From assembly GCA_012961055.1 (NCBI GenBank), contig DUAA01000022.1, forward strand, positions 1 through 8,126: a DNA stretch of 8,126 nucleotides, given 5' to 3'. This DNA comes from Nitrospinaceae bacterium. Lineage in GTDB: Bacteria > Nitrospinota > Nitrospinia > Nitrospinales > VA-1. Below, piece after piece: positions 1 through 6,107 of the stretch (within the stretch, counting starts at the first letter, position 1; each line of letters starts with the position of its first letter). Both the position numbers and the translations under genes were made by a program. A model generated the notes under the pieces. The model ran no database searches. It was not told the DNA's origin and saw only the letters and a program-made list of their open reading frames with translations.

Positions 1-1093
1 CGGGTGCATTGCCTTCCATATCGCCACCTCCTGCATATCCGCCAGTTTGCGAAACGCCACCTGGAATATTTGACGGGTTTTCTCCCTCTGTAACAGCACC
101 CGCAGAAGAAACGGGTGCGTTCATCAATGCCTCATATTTGCTGTAAGCCTTCTGTGAGTCTTCCATCAGCCCGACTTCTTTATAACAAGTATATAGGTTC
201 ATCCAGGCGGCGGCATCTTCAGGGTTCAGTTCTACTGCTATTTTGAACTCTTTGAGAGCGGTCTCGGGTCGTCCCATATTGGCATAAAGGGTTCCAATAT
301 TAGTGTGAGGTAATGAATAGTCTGGTGCCAGTTCGCTGGCCTTTTTGAATGCACTGATGGCATCGTCAACCATGTTACAAACTGAATAACAGCTGCCCAG
401 ATTGCAATAGGCTTGTGGATCTTTTTCGTCAATTTCCACGACCACTTGCGCTGCATCAATGGCCTCCTCATAACGTTCGGCATTAAAATATGCGTTGGAC
501 AGCGCCGCTCGGAGCTCCTTGTCTTCGGGAGTAAACATCAACACTTTTCTTAGCGCAATGATGGCCTTGTCATAGAGTTTGAGCATGTCATAGGCCGCCG
601 CTAGGTTGGCATAGGCCGTGGTATCTGTGGGGTCCAGCTTGATAACTGCTTCAAAAGCGTCCATGGCATTTTGGTACATGTCACGGAGTAAATAGAGACC
701 ACCCAGGTTAAAAAAGTTTTCAGGATCGTTAGGGTCTAGCTCACAGGCTCGGTTAAATTCCAACATGGCTTCTTCTTCATGATTGAACAGCACGTATGCT
801 GTGCCTAGAAGTTTATAGACACGGGCATTTTTAGGTTGTTTATTGCGAATGAGTTTGAGTTGTTTAATGGCTTCTTCATAGTTCGCACCATCGATCATCA
901 AGGTGGCCAGTTCTATCTGTAGGTCCAGATTACTGGGGTCAGCTTTCAGCTCTTTGTTAACTTGGCGTGTCTTCTTGGTAATGGCCATTTCACGCTTGGT
1001 TTCTTCTGGGTCGCGGACTCCCAGTTCCTCAAAAATCTCTGGATCGATCTTCATCGTGATCCAGTCTGTTGGTTTGCCTGCTGCTTCGCCCAT
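1..1093 (-). CDS. TPR-repeat protein, C-terminus cut off by the window edge
   Basis: The reading frame is open from the ATG at 1093 to the left edge (364 codons seen, no stop), so the protein is 3'-partial. After a 55-residue lead-in there are about eight back-to-back 34-residue tetratricopeptide repeats (roughly residues 57-326). They show the usual pattern of NLG/LG, AxxxF and LDP/LNP turns, for example ACELDPNDPENFFNLGGLY. TPR arrays are protein-binding scaffolds. There is no signal peptide or membrane segment, so a cytoplasmic location is likely. After residue 327 the sequence becomes low-complexity and rich in Gly, Ser and Pro (GGYAGGGDMEG), and this tail continues outside the window. 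The start is supported by AGAGGG nine bases upstream and by a strong promoter. The binding partner is unknown. TPR identity is near certain; the specific role is not. Confidence 0.93.
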   Translation of the reverse strand, partial: MGEAAGKPTDWITMKIDPEIFEELGVRDPEETKREMAITKKTRQVNKELKADPSNLDLQIELATLMIDGANYEEAIKQLKLIRNKQPKNARVYKLLGTAYVLFNHEEEAMLEFNRACELDPNDPENFFNLGGLYLLRDMYQNAMDAFEAVIKLDPTDTTAYANLAAAYDMLKLYDKAIIALRKVLMFTPEDKELRAALSNAYFNAERYEEAIDAAQVVVEIDEKDPQAYCNLGSCYSVCNMVDDAISAFKKASELAPDYSLPHTNIGTLYANMGRPETALKEFKIAVELNPEDAAAWMNLYTCYKEVGLMEDSQKAYSKYEALMNAPVSSAGAVTEGENPSNIPGGVSQTGGYAGGGDMEGNAP

Positions 1094-1156
1094 ATAAAAT
1101 AACCCTCTATAAAAGGTTTGAAACTAATTTTGTTCTCAGTCTATACGATAGCTCGA

Positions 1157-1185
1157 ATTCTAGGCGATTGCCTCCCACCTGTCAA
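1157..1185 (-). promoter_or_regulatory. sigma70-type promoter of the leftward TPR gene
   Basis: Reading the minus strand, TTGACA (1185-1180) is followed by a 17-base spacer and TAGAAT (1162-1157). That is a perfect -35, a 5/6 match to the -10 and optimal spacing. Transcription would start near 1150, giving a leader of about 57 nt before the ATG at 1093. The TPR gene can therefore be expressed independently of the radical SAM gene upstream of it. Confidence 0.75.
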
Positions 1186-1207
1186 CTGTTCGCCACTGGG
1201 ACAACTG

Positions 1208-1226
1208 GTAAAAAGGCTATGCCTTG
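1208..1226 (-). terminator. weak intrinsic terminator candidate after the B12 radical SAM gene
   Basis: On the minus strand, AAGGC (1225-1221), a 3-base loop and GCCTT (1217-1213) form a 5-bp stem that runs into five consecutive T (1214-1210). It lies about 135 nt past the stop of the radical SAM gene and before the TPR promoter, where a terminator is expected. The stem is short, so this is tentative. Confidence 0.35.
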
Positions 1227-1358
1227 AGGAAACGGAGAATATATTTTTTAGGTGGGCAAAGAGTTGCCTCGGCTTTGCGAGGGCTTCCAGTCGTAAAAAT
1301 TGTGAAGTTGATTCGCCGTCTCCGGGCCTCAAGAGGGCAAGCGAGTATTGTATTTGGC

Positions 1359-3155
1359 CTAAGGTGTTACTGTCGTTTTGGCCATATTTAAGATTTCTTC
1401 TTTGCCAAACCGATCGAGGTAGAGCAGGAAGTGCTCACGTGAAAGGTAATTCCAGATATTACGTGAGGGAAAGGTGTCTTCTATCACGGAGTTGAAACTT
1501 TTGTAGACCTCCATCACTTCTTCGCGAGGCATACCTTCCTTTATTTCGAAATCAAATACGATAGCCATATCCCTATCGGGGTCATGAATAATCCGGTCAA
1601 TTTTAAACTTTTCAGGGTTATGGAAGATAGCGGAATCTTTTTCCAACGCGAATATAGACTGGCCTACAGAGTGGATATAGCCGGTTCCTACCTCCGAGTT
1701 TTCTACAGTAAACTGGATGGTGTCTTCTGCTTCTTCGCGTTCTTCGGTGGGAAACCCGAAAAACAGGTAGAGATGGTTCCAGATACCGGCCTCGGAGCTG
1801 TTTTTTAGAACGCTCTTTTCTGTTTCCTGGTCGCAGCCCTTGTCGATAATAGAGAGGATGCGATCGTTTGCGCTTTCTAATCCAAAAAACAGCATGAGGA
1901 ACCCTGCTTTATAGATATCTTCAAACAGTTCGGGTGTTTCCTTATCTCCCGATTCAAATTTGAGCATTCCCAGTGAGCGCATTTCAACGTCTCTTTTCAG
2001 GAGTGCCTGAGACATTCTGTTGAATGCGTTCGGCGAAATGGCTTCATCGGAAAAGGTGAAATATTTAGTTTTATATTTTTTAGAGAGATAATCTATTTCT
2101 TCCGCCACCCGGGTTTCGTTTTCTTTCCGGTAGTAGGAATCATAGATAAAACTATGGGTGCAGAAAGTACACTTCCCCCAATAACATCCACGGCTGGACA
2201 TATAAGGCAAAACGGGATAAGGCATTAAATATTTTTCCAGCGGTAACTGATCGAAGGTAGGGCAGACCAACTGGTCGTAAGGAAGCGCTTCCGATTTTGG
2301 GTTATGAATCACCTCCTGCCCCCGCATATAAATCAGATTGGGAACCGTAGTCAGAGGTTGGTCGGCCTTGAGATGGCTGATCAACTCCTCTAAAGGTTTT
2401 TCCCCTTCCGAGACGATGACGCTATCAAAAAATTTTTCGAATAAGATCTGCTTATTGTCGAGCAGATCGGCATGGCGGTTGAACACACTTCCACCAATCA
2501 CAATATGTAAATGTTTGAAATTTTCACGCAGCAGGCGTGCGAGAGTTAGGCCGGGAATCACTTGTCCGATATGAATGATAGATATGCCCGCCAGTCTGTA
2601 ATCGCTCCAGTCCACTTTTTCAATCAGGTGGTTTTGATACATACCGATGAAAGGATTTCTGACCTTATCAGCTGTTGCTGAGAGGATTCCTGATAGGTTT
2701 TCTTCCGGGTTGCCCATCATGAAAAACGAATCCAGGTCCAGTCGGCTGGGGTGATGAGCGTATGAGATAAGCTTCATCGCTACTTTGAGTGTGGTGTAAG
2801 CTTTCTTATAAGTTTCAAACTGGAAAAAACGTTCTTCATCCCGCATAACGTTTTTAGCGTCTTCTACTTCGTTTAAAACGGAATCCAGAAAAGTATTGTC
2901 CGACAAAATATCGCGATACACGGCTTTAACTTCCTGCTCTTCGTTTGTGTAAGCAGGACGGGACAATCGCTCGCGGATAATTTCCACGCAAAAGTTGAGG
3001 TATTCCTGAGACAGGAAAATTTCATAACATTGAATGTTAAAATCGAATTGGTCCACCTCATGGCCCTTGGCTTCGAGATGGGCTTTCAAGGTGGGGAGAG
3101 CTAGGTAAGGTTGACTAGGATACCACTGAGGCGGAAACAGGAGGGCGGTTTTCAT
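1359..3155 (-). CDS. cobalamin-binding-domain radical SAM enzyme
   Basis: The 598-residue protein has the two-part layout of B12-dependent radical SAM enzymes. The N-terminus (ALLFPPQWYPSQPYLALPTL) and residues 187-225 (GISIIHIGQVIPGLTLARLL, then VIGGSVF) match the Rossmann-like cobalamin-binding domain. No DxHxxG lower ligand is visible, which is common in this class. The radical SAM core starts at about residue 316 with SRGCYWGKCTFC. C324, C329 and C332 would bind the 4Fe-4S cluster, spaced CX4CX2C, one residue longer than the classical CX3CX2C. Further core marks are FSDEAISP (368-375), GLESANDRIL (425-434) and FFGFPTEE (465-472). Family members methylate unactivated carbons or rearrange rings; the substrate here is unknown. 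The start is fixed by AAGGAGG four bases upstream of the ATG. The gene is transcribed alone from its own promoter and diverges from the gene at 3591. Confidence 0.92.
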   Translation of the reverse strand: MKTALLFPPQWYPSQPYLALPTLKAHLEAKGHEVDQFDFNIQCYEIFLSQEYLNFCVEIIRERLSRPAYTNEEQEVKAVYRDILSDNTFLDSVLNEVEDAKNVMRDEERFFQFETYKKAYTTLKVAMKLISYAHHPSRLDLDSFFMMGNPEENLSGILSATADKVRNPFIGMYQNHLIEKVDWSDYRLAGISIIHIGQVIPGLTLARLLRENFKHLHIVIGGSVFNRHADLLDNKQILFEKFFDSVIVSEGEKPLEELISHLKADQPLTTVPNLIYMRGQEVIHNPKSEALPYDQLVCPTFDQLPLEKYLMPYPVLPYMSSRGCYWGKCTFCTHSFIYDSYYRKENETRVAEEIDYLSKKYKTKYFTFSDEAISPNAFNRMSQALLKRDVEMRSLGMLKFESGDKETPELFEDIYKAGFLMLFFGLESANDRILSIIDKGCDQETEKSVLKNSSEAGIWNHLYLFFGFPTEEREEAEDTIQFTVENSEVGTGYIHSVGQSIFALEKDSAIFHNPEKFKIDRIIHDPDRDMAIVFDFEIKEGMPREEVMEVYKSFNSVIEDTFPSRNIWNYLSREHFLLYLDRFGKEEILNMAKTTVTP

Positions 3156-3251
3156 GCTGCCTCCTTAATTTGGCCGGCTAGATTTTGTGAACTGAAAAAC
3201 GACACACGCTTTTACCTGGAAGTTGATTTATCTGTAGGCTTTTATCCGATA

Positions 3252-3281
3252 AGCATAACCCTAATAAGAAACCCCTGTCAA
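3252..3281 (-). promoter_or_regulatory. sigma70-type promoter of the B12 radical SAM gene
   Basis: On the minus strand, a perfect TTGACA (3281-3276) is followed by an 18-base spacer and TATGCT (3257-3252, 4/6 to consensus). The expected start is near 3245, giving a leader of about 90 nt. The leader shows no cobalamin-riboswitch B12 box. An 8-base palindrome, GTTGCAAC (3298-3305), lies just upstream of the -35 and could be a protein-binding site. Confidence 0.6.
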
Positions 3282-3419
3282 TCAAACCCCAAGATATGTT
3301 GCAACCAATTGCTTTTTAGAACCTTTAGTCAAAATTTTAATAATCCTACTTTTTTCGACTTTCGCAATGGCCTTTCTTGGGAGAGGGAGGGCCTCATGGC
3401 CAATATCTATCTATTTGTC

Positions 3420-3463
3420 AGACAGAGAGTTGTTACGGTTCAACGAGCCCCTGCTATCTGTCT
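3420..3463. repeat. imperfect 10-base inverted repeat
   Basis: AGACAGAGAG (3420-3429) pairs with CTATCTGTCT (3454-3463) at nine of ten positions around a 24-base loop. It lies 25 to 68 bases upstream of the -35 box of the rightward promoter. It could be an operator or a chance hairpin. It is not followed by a T-run in either direction, so it is not a terminator. Confidence 0.35.
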
Positions 3464-3487
3464 TTTACGCTAGTGGATGGCTAGCAG

Positions 3488-3517
3488 TTGACACTTTCAA
3501 GGAAAAAGGATTATACT
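3488..3517 (+). promoter_or_regulatory. sigma70-type promoter of the acidic-tail helical protein gene
   Basis: A perfect TTGACA (3488-3493), an 18-base spacer and TATACT (3512-3517, 5/6) form a strong housekeeping promoter. The start would fall near 3524, leaving a leader of about 67 nt before the TTG start at 3591. Confidence 0.75.
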
Positions 3518-3590
3518 TACCTCCAGAATCCCAGAACCCTTTTAAAAATAATGGTTAAATGTTTTACCCTTGTTAGGAAGGAGACTTGCG

Positions 3591-4196
3591 TTGAGCGAAC
3601 AGGATACAGAATCTAAACAAAACCCGGAAGGCGATGATACTGCTACCGAGGAAAAGGAAATTGACCACCTTAGTGATTTAAGCGAGTTGGAGAAGATTAA
3701 ACTCGAGCTTCAAAAGGAAAAGGAAAAAGCCGCAAAGGAACTGGCTGCAGGTGAAAGTGAAGAAGAGGATTTGCGTGAGGTTGATTATCTGCAAAAGTTG
3801 CTTACCCTTTCTGTGAAATTTGATCACCATGTGGGCATGTACCTTATGCCGGCTTATATCGACTGTGGCCTGAAATACGATCACCGGTTAGCTGAAAGCT
3901 ATACTGTTCAAATCACCACGATCCAGTCATTTTTACGTCTGCTTGAAAAGGTAGATGGTGTGACTCGAGAAGAAGTGACGAAGCAGTGTATTCTCAATCT
4001 TCGAAATATTGTCCAGTTGGTTTTCAAAAATATGGTGAAGCCATTATATAGAGAACTGTCGCTGATGAAAAAGAAGCCTAAATCTGAAAGCTTGGATAAT
4101 TTTAAACAGAACTGGAACGAAAGGGTTGATGAACTTCAAAAAACTTGCGATTTCGAATACCAAATTTTAGATGTAAAAGGTTTCTTGATCAAATAA
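3591..4196 (+). CDS. unrecognised helical protein with acidic N-terminal tail
   Basis: I do not recognise a family. The 201-residue protein begins with about 20 acidic, disorder-prone residues (MSEQDTESKQNPEGDD). A Lys/Glu-rich segment follows (roughly 30-62, including KIKLELQKEKEKAAKEL), probably a coiled coil. The rest (about 63-201) looks all-helical and soluble, with Leu/Ile-rich amphipathic helices and two Cys (C93, C135) that form no metal motif. There is no signal peptide or membrane helix. TTG at 3591 is chosen as start because AGGAAGGAG (3575-3583) lies seven bases upstream. An earlier in-frame TTG at 3570 would place that ribosome site inside the gene. The gene has its own promoter and its own terminator, so it is probably monocistronic. 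Its acidic tail resembles those of the NHL and second TPR proteins nearby. Confidence 0.85.
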   Translation: MSEQDTESKQNPEGDDTATEEKEIDHLSDLSELEKIKLELQKEKEKAAKELAAGESEEEDLREVDYLQKLLTLSVKFDHHVGMYLMPAYIDCGLKYDHRLAESYTVQITTIQSFLRLLEKVDGVTREEVTKQCILNLRNIVQLVFKNMVKPLYRELSLMKKKPKSESLDNFKQNWNERVDELQKTCDFEYQILDVKGFLIK

Positions 4197-4256
4197 AGGT
4201 TTCTGAGTAGTTGATTCAGTTCCCAAGATGGATGTTGTATATTTGGTGTGGTGCGG

Positions 4257-4282
4257 AAGAGCCCCTTTCGGGGCTTTTTCTT
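4257..4282 (+). terminator. intrinsic terminator
   Basis: AGCCCC (4260-4265), a TTTC loop and GGGGCT (4270-4275) make a GC-rich six-bp stem. It can extend by A-U and G-U pairs to 4257/4278, and it runs into TTTTTC. It lies 60 bases after the stop at 4196 and should end that transcript. The same hairpin sits only about 45 bases before the NHL gene, for which I see no convincing promoter, so partial read-through is possible. Confidence 0.88.
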
Positions 4283-4324
4283 ATTGGAGTTTAATTCTAT
4301 CCCGGTTAGGGAGTGAGGTTTATC

Positions 4325-5329
4325 TTGGTAGAAAGTAATACAGAAAATAAGGAAGATAAAGACGCCTCATCTGAGGCTCTAGAAATAATTGATGTTGAAG
4401 AGACTCTTCCTGAAGAGGCTCCTCAGATTGATCATAGCCAGCTTTATGTCTGGGTGGCGGATAGCGGTAATGACCGGATCCAAAAATTCGATGGCAATGG
4501 AAAGCTGTTAATGAGTTTTGGGACGTCTGGTAAAACGCGTCCACCTTATTTGCCGGGAGAATTTAAAACTCCAAGTGGCGTGGGTGTGGATACGGAGGGT
4601 TATATTTGGGTTGTAGACACTGGTTCTCACCGAATTCAAAAGTTTGATGCCGATGGGGATTTCTTTCTTGAGTTTGGCGGTGAGGGTTGGGGGCAGGACA
4701 AGTTTTATATGCCTGAGGAAATTGTTGTTGAGCCGACAGGGACTATATTAGTGGCAGATACCTCTAACCATTGCGTCAAAAGGTATGATAGCGATGGTGA
4801 ATTTGTTCTCAGTATTGGTTTTGCCGGGAATTTTGACGGTTTCATGAAGTTCCCTGTTGGATTGGCTTTGGACCGGGAAGGAAATATTTATGTGGCCGAC
4901 AGAGACAATCAACGTATTCAAATTTTTAATGAAGATGGACAGTTCTTATCCAAATTTGGAGAATACGGGTTTGAAGAGGGCAGGTTAAATTTTCCAACAG
5001 GAATTGCCGTGCGCAGGGATGGCACCATCATGGTGGCCGAAAAAAGCCAGAACCGGGTTCAGCTTTTTGACCGGGAAGGACATTGCTTGGGTGTTTTGGG
5101 TGAGTCTGGCAAACGAGATGGTCAGTTTAATGTTCCATGTTCTGTGGTGGAAGATCCTTATGGATATGTTTTTGTGGTCGATACTTTGAACCAGAGAATC
5201 CAGAAGTTTGACCCAGATCTGAATTTCCTTTCTAAGTGGGGAATTTTAGGAAAAGAACCTGGGCAGCTTTATAATCCATGCGGTATTGGTCTCTCATGGG
5301 AACCAGACTGGGCACCTCAGGAAGAGTAA
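4325..5329 (+). CDS. cytoplasmic six-bladed NHL-repeat beta-propeller protein
   Basis: The 334-residue protein has an acidic tail (residues 1-36, MVESNTENKEDKDASSEALE and on) followed by six NHL repeats. Each repeat carries the signature V-[AV]-[DE]-x3-[NHQ]-x-[RC]-[IV]-[QK] followed by F/Y-D and a glycine turn. Examples are VADSGNDRIQKFD (residues 44-56), VVDTGSHRIQKFD (96-108), VADTSNHCVKRYD (143-155), VADRDNQRIQIF (190-201), VAEKSQNRVQLFD (237-249) and VVDTLNQRIQKFD (284-296). The final NPCGIGLS strand (317-324) probably closes the ring with the N-terminal blade. NHL propellers bind proteins, RNA or ligands; the binding face cannot be read here. No signal peptide is seen, unlike many bacterial NHL proteins. 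TTG at 4325 is preferred over GTG at 4313, because GAGG sits six bases before the TTG and nothing suitable precedes the GTG. Confidence 0.92.
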   Translation: MVESNTENKEDKDASSEALEIIDVEETLPEEAPQIDHSQLYVWVADSGNDRIQKFDGNGKLLMSFGTSGKTRPPYLPGEFKTPSGVGVDTEGYIWVVDTGSHRIQKFDADGDFFLEFGGEGWGQDKFYMPEEIVVEPTGTILVADTSNHCVKRYDSDGEFVLSIGFAGNFDGFMKFPVGLALDREGNIYVADRDNQRIQIFNEDGQFLSKFGEYGFEEGRLNFPTGIAVRRDGTIMVAEKSQNRVQLFDREGHCLGVLGESGKRDGQFNVPCSVVEDPYGYVFVVDTLNQRIQKFDPDLNFLSKWGILGKEPGQLYNPCGIGLSWEPDWAPQEE

Positions 5330-5367
5330 GTATTTTTGGAGCAGTAATTTAATTAAGAAATCCTTTA

Positions 5368-6015
5368 ATGATTCCCAAAATGATTCAATCTTTCAAATGG
5401 TTTTTCCCATCGCTTCAGCTTGCCTTTTTTGTATTGGTAATGTGTGGAGCCGGTTCCGCTCGGGCGGATCCTAATGGCAGTGGTACTGATGAGATATTTG
5501 GCGGCCAGATTCTTTCGCTCACGGCAGAAAAACCTGAGCTGGAGCCTTCTAATGACCCCAGGTTTCAGGATAATAAGGATGGAACTATTACAGACTGGAA
5601 TGAAGGGTTGATGTGGAAGAAAATTGATATCTATCAGGAAAAAAAAGTTTGGATAAACTGGAATGAGTCACAAGTCTTCCTGAAAAAGTTCAACAAAGGA
5701 GCTTACGCCAATTATTCGGATTGGCGCCTGCCTACTCGCAAGGAACTGGCATCCCTCTATGAGGAAGATAAAAATGTTCCCTGGAAATATTATTGGACCG
5801 AAAATGTGCTTCATATTGACCCTGTTTTTGGTTATTCCAGTTGTTGTTTCTGGTCCAGCGAGAGCTATAAAGAAACATACGCCTGGGGATTCAACTATAT
5901 TGGGGGAAAAAGTTACCCTAGTACGAAAGGGGGTCCTGGACTTTCTTTGTCTACTATCAGGCCGGTTCGATCTATTTTGAATGCAGGTATGAAATCGAGT
6001 GCTCTTGCTAAATAG
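5368..6015 (+). CDS. exported DUF1566 (Lcl C-terminal-like) domain protein
   Basis: The 215-residue precursor starts with a Sec signal peptide: Lys at 4 and 10, a hydrophobic stretch (about 11-27), and cleavage after ARA at 33. It is not a lipoprotein, since Met precedes C26. The mature part matches DUF1566 (Pfam Lcl_C): RFQDNKDGTITDWNEGLMWK (65-84), YSDWRLPTRKELASL (116-130), FWSSESY (161-167), YAWGFNYIGGKSY (171-183) and TIRPVRS (196-202). The family shares a C-type-lectin-like fold with formylglycine-generating-enzyme-like domains. It is usually periplasmic or surface-exposed with no known activity. A vicinal Cys pair (C159-C160) is notable. The ATG at 5368 lacks a good ribosome site, but an in-frame stop at 5350 excludes an earlier start; ATG 5380 would shorten the signal peptide. 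It lies 38 bases behind the NHL gene and is probably co-transcribed. Confidence 0.88.
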   Translation: MIPKMIQSFKWFFPSLQLAFFVLVMCGAGSARADPNGSGTDEIFGGQILSLTAEKPELEPSNDPRFQDNKDGTITDWNEGLMWKKIDIYQEKKVWINWNESQVFLKKFNKGAYANYSDWRLPTRKELASLYEEDKNVPWKYYWTENVLHIDPVFGYSSCCFWSSESYKETYAWGFNYIGGKSYPSTKGGPGLSLSTIRPVRSILNAGMKSSALAK

Positions 6016-6107
6016 CTTTACAATGATTTGAAGGGGCTGAGTTTTACAAAGCGCATTTTGACCTTAAATTTTGTTGGGGAATAAATTAGTTTAGAAAAGG
6101 TGAGGCT
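6016..6107 (+). promoter_or_regulatory. gap with a possible promoter for the SPASM-like radical SAM gene
   Basis: TTGACC (6058-6063, 5/6) with an 18-base spacer and TAAATT (6082-6087, 4/6) could start transcription near 6094, leaving a very short leader before the ribosome site AAGGTGAGG (6097-6105). No terminator is visible after the DUF1566 gene, so read-through from upstream is equally possible. Confidence 0.35.

Larger units (their letters stand above)
3156..3590. other. 435-base divergent intergenic region
   Basis: This stretch separates the leftward B12 radical SAM gene from the rightward gene at 3591. It holds one promoter for each direction, about 200 bases apart. Between them are AT-rich sequence (3310-3360), the 10-base inverted repeat listed separately, and two copies of GCTAG 11 bases apart (3469-3473 and 3480-3484) just upstream of the rightward -35. 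Open frames crossing it lack ribosome sites and run through promoter elements, so I regard it as non-coding. Confidence 0.75.

Noticed and set aside
1267..1282. Hairpin CCTCG-GCTTTG-CGAGG after the B12 radical SAM gene
   Set aside because: Five-bp stem with no adjacent T-run on either strand, so not a terminator by itself.
1141..1332. 63-residue minus-strand frame directly downstream of the B12 radical SAM gene, considered as a possible small peptide substrate
   Set aside because: It starts with TTG, has no ribosome site, and runs through both the terminator-like hairpin and the TPR promoter. The composition does not look like a precursor peptide.
1118..1495. 125-residue plus-strand frame
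   Set aside because: It overlaps the end of the B12 radical SAM gene antisense, has no ribosome site and its protein has no recognisable features.
3156..3245. Cobalamin riboswitch in the leader of the B12 radical SAM gene
   Set aside because: The leader is only about 90 nt and lacks a B12 box.
3111..3558. Two plus-strand frames (120 and 63 residues) across the divergent intergenic region
   Set aside because: No ribosome sites; the second reads through the -35 and -10 of the rightward promoter, and the first overlaps the start of the B12 radical SAM gene.
3551..3616. 21-codon frame in the leader of the gene at 3591 that spans its ribosome site and start
   Set aside because: Possible leader peptide, but its ATG has no Shine-Dalgarno and the sequence has no regulatory codon run.
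6016..6107. RiPP precursor peptide next to the SPASM-like radical SAM gene
   Set aside because: The 92-base gap has no start codon with a ribosome site opening a usable frame.
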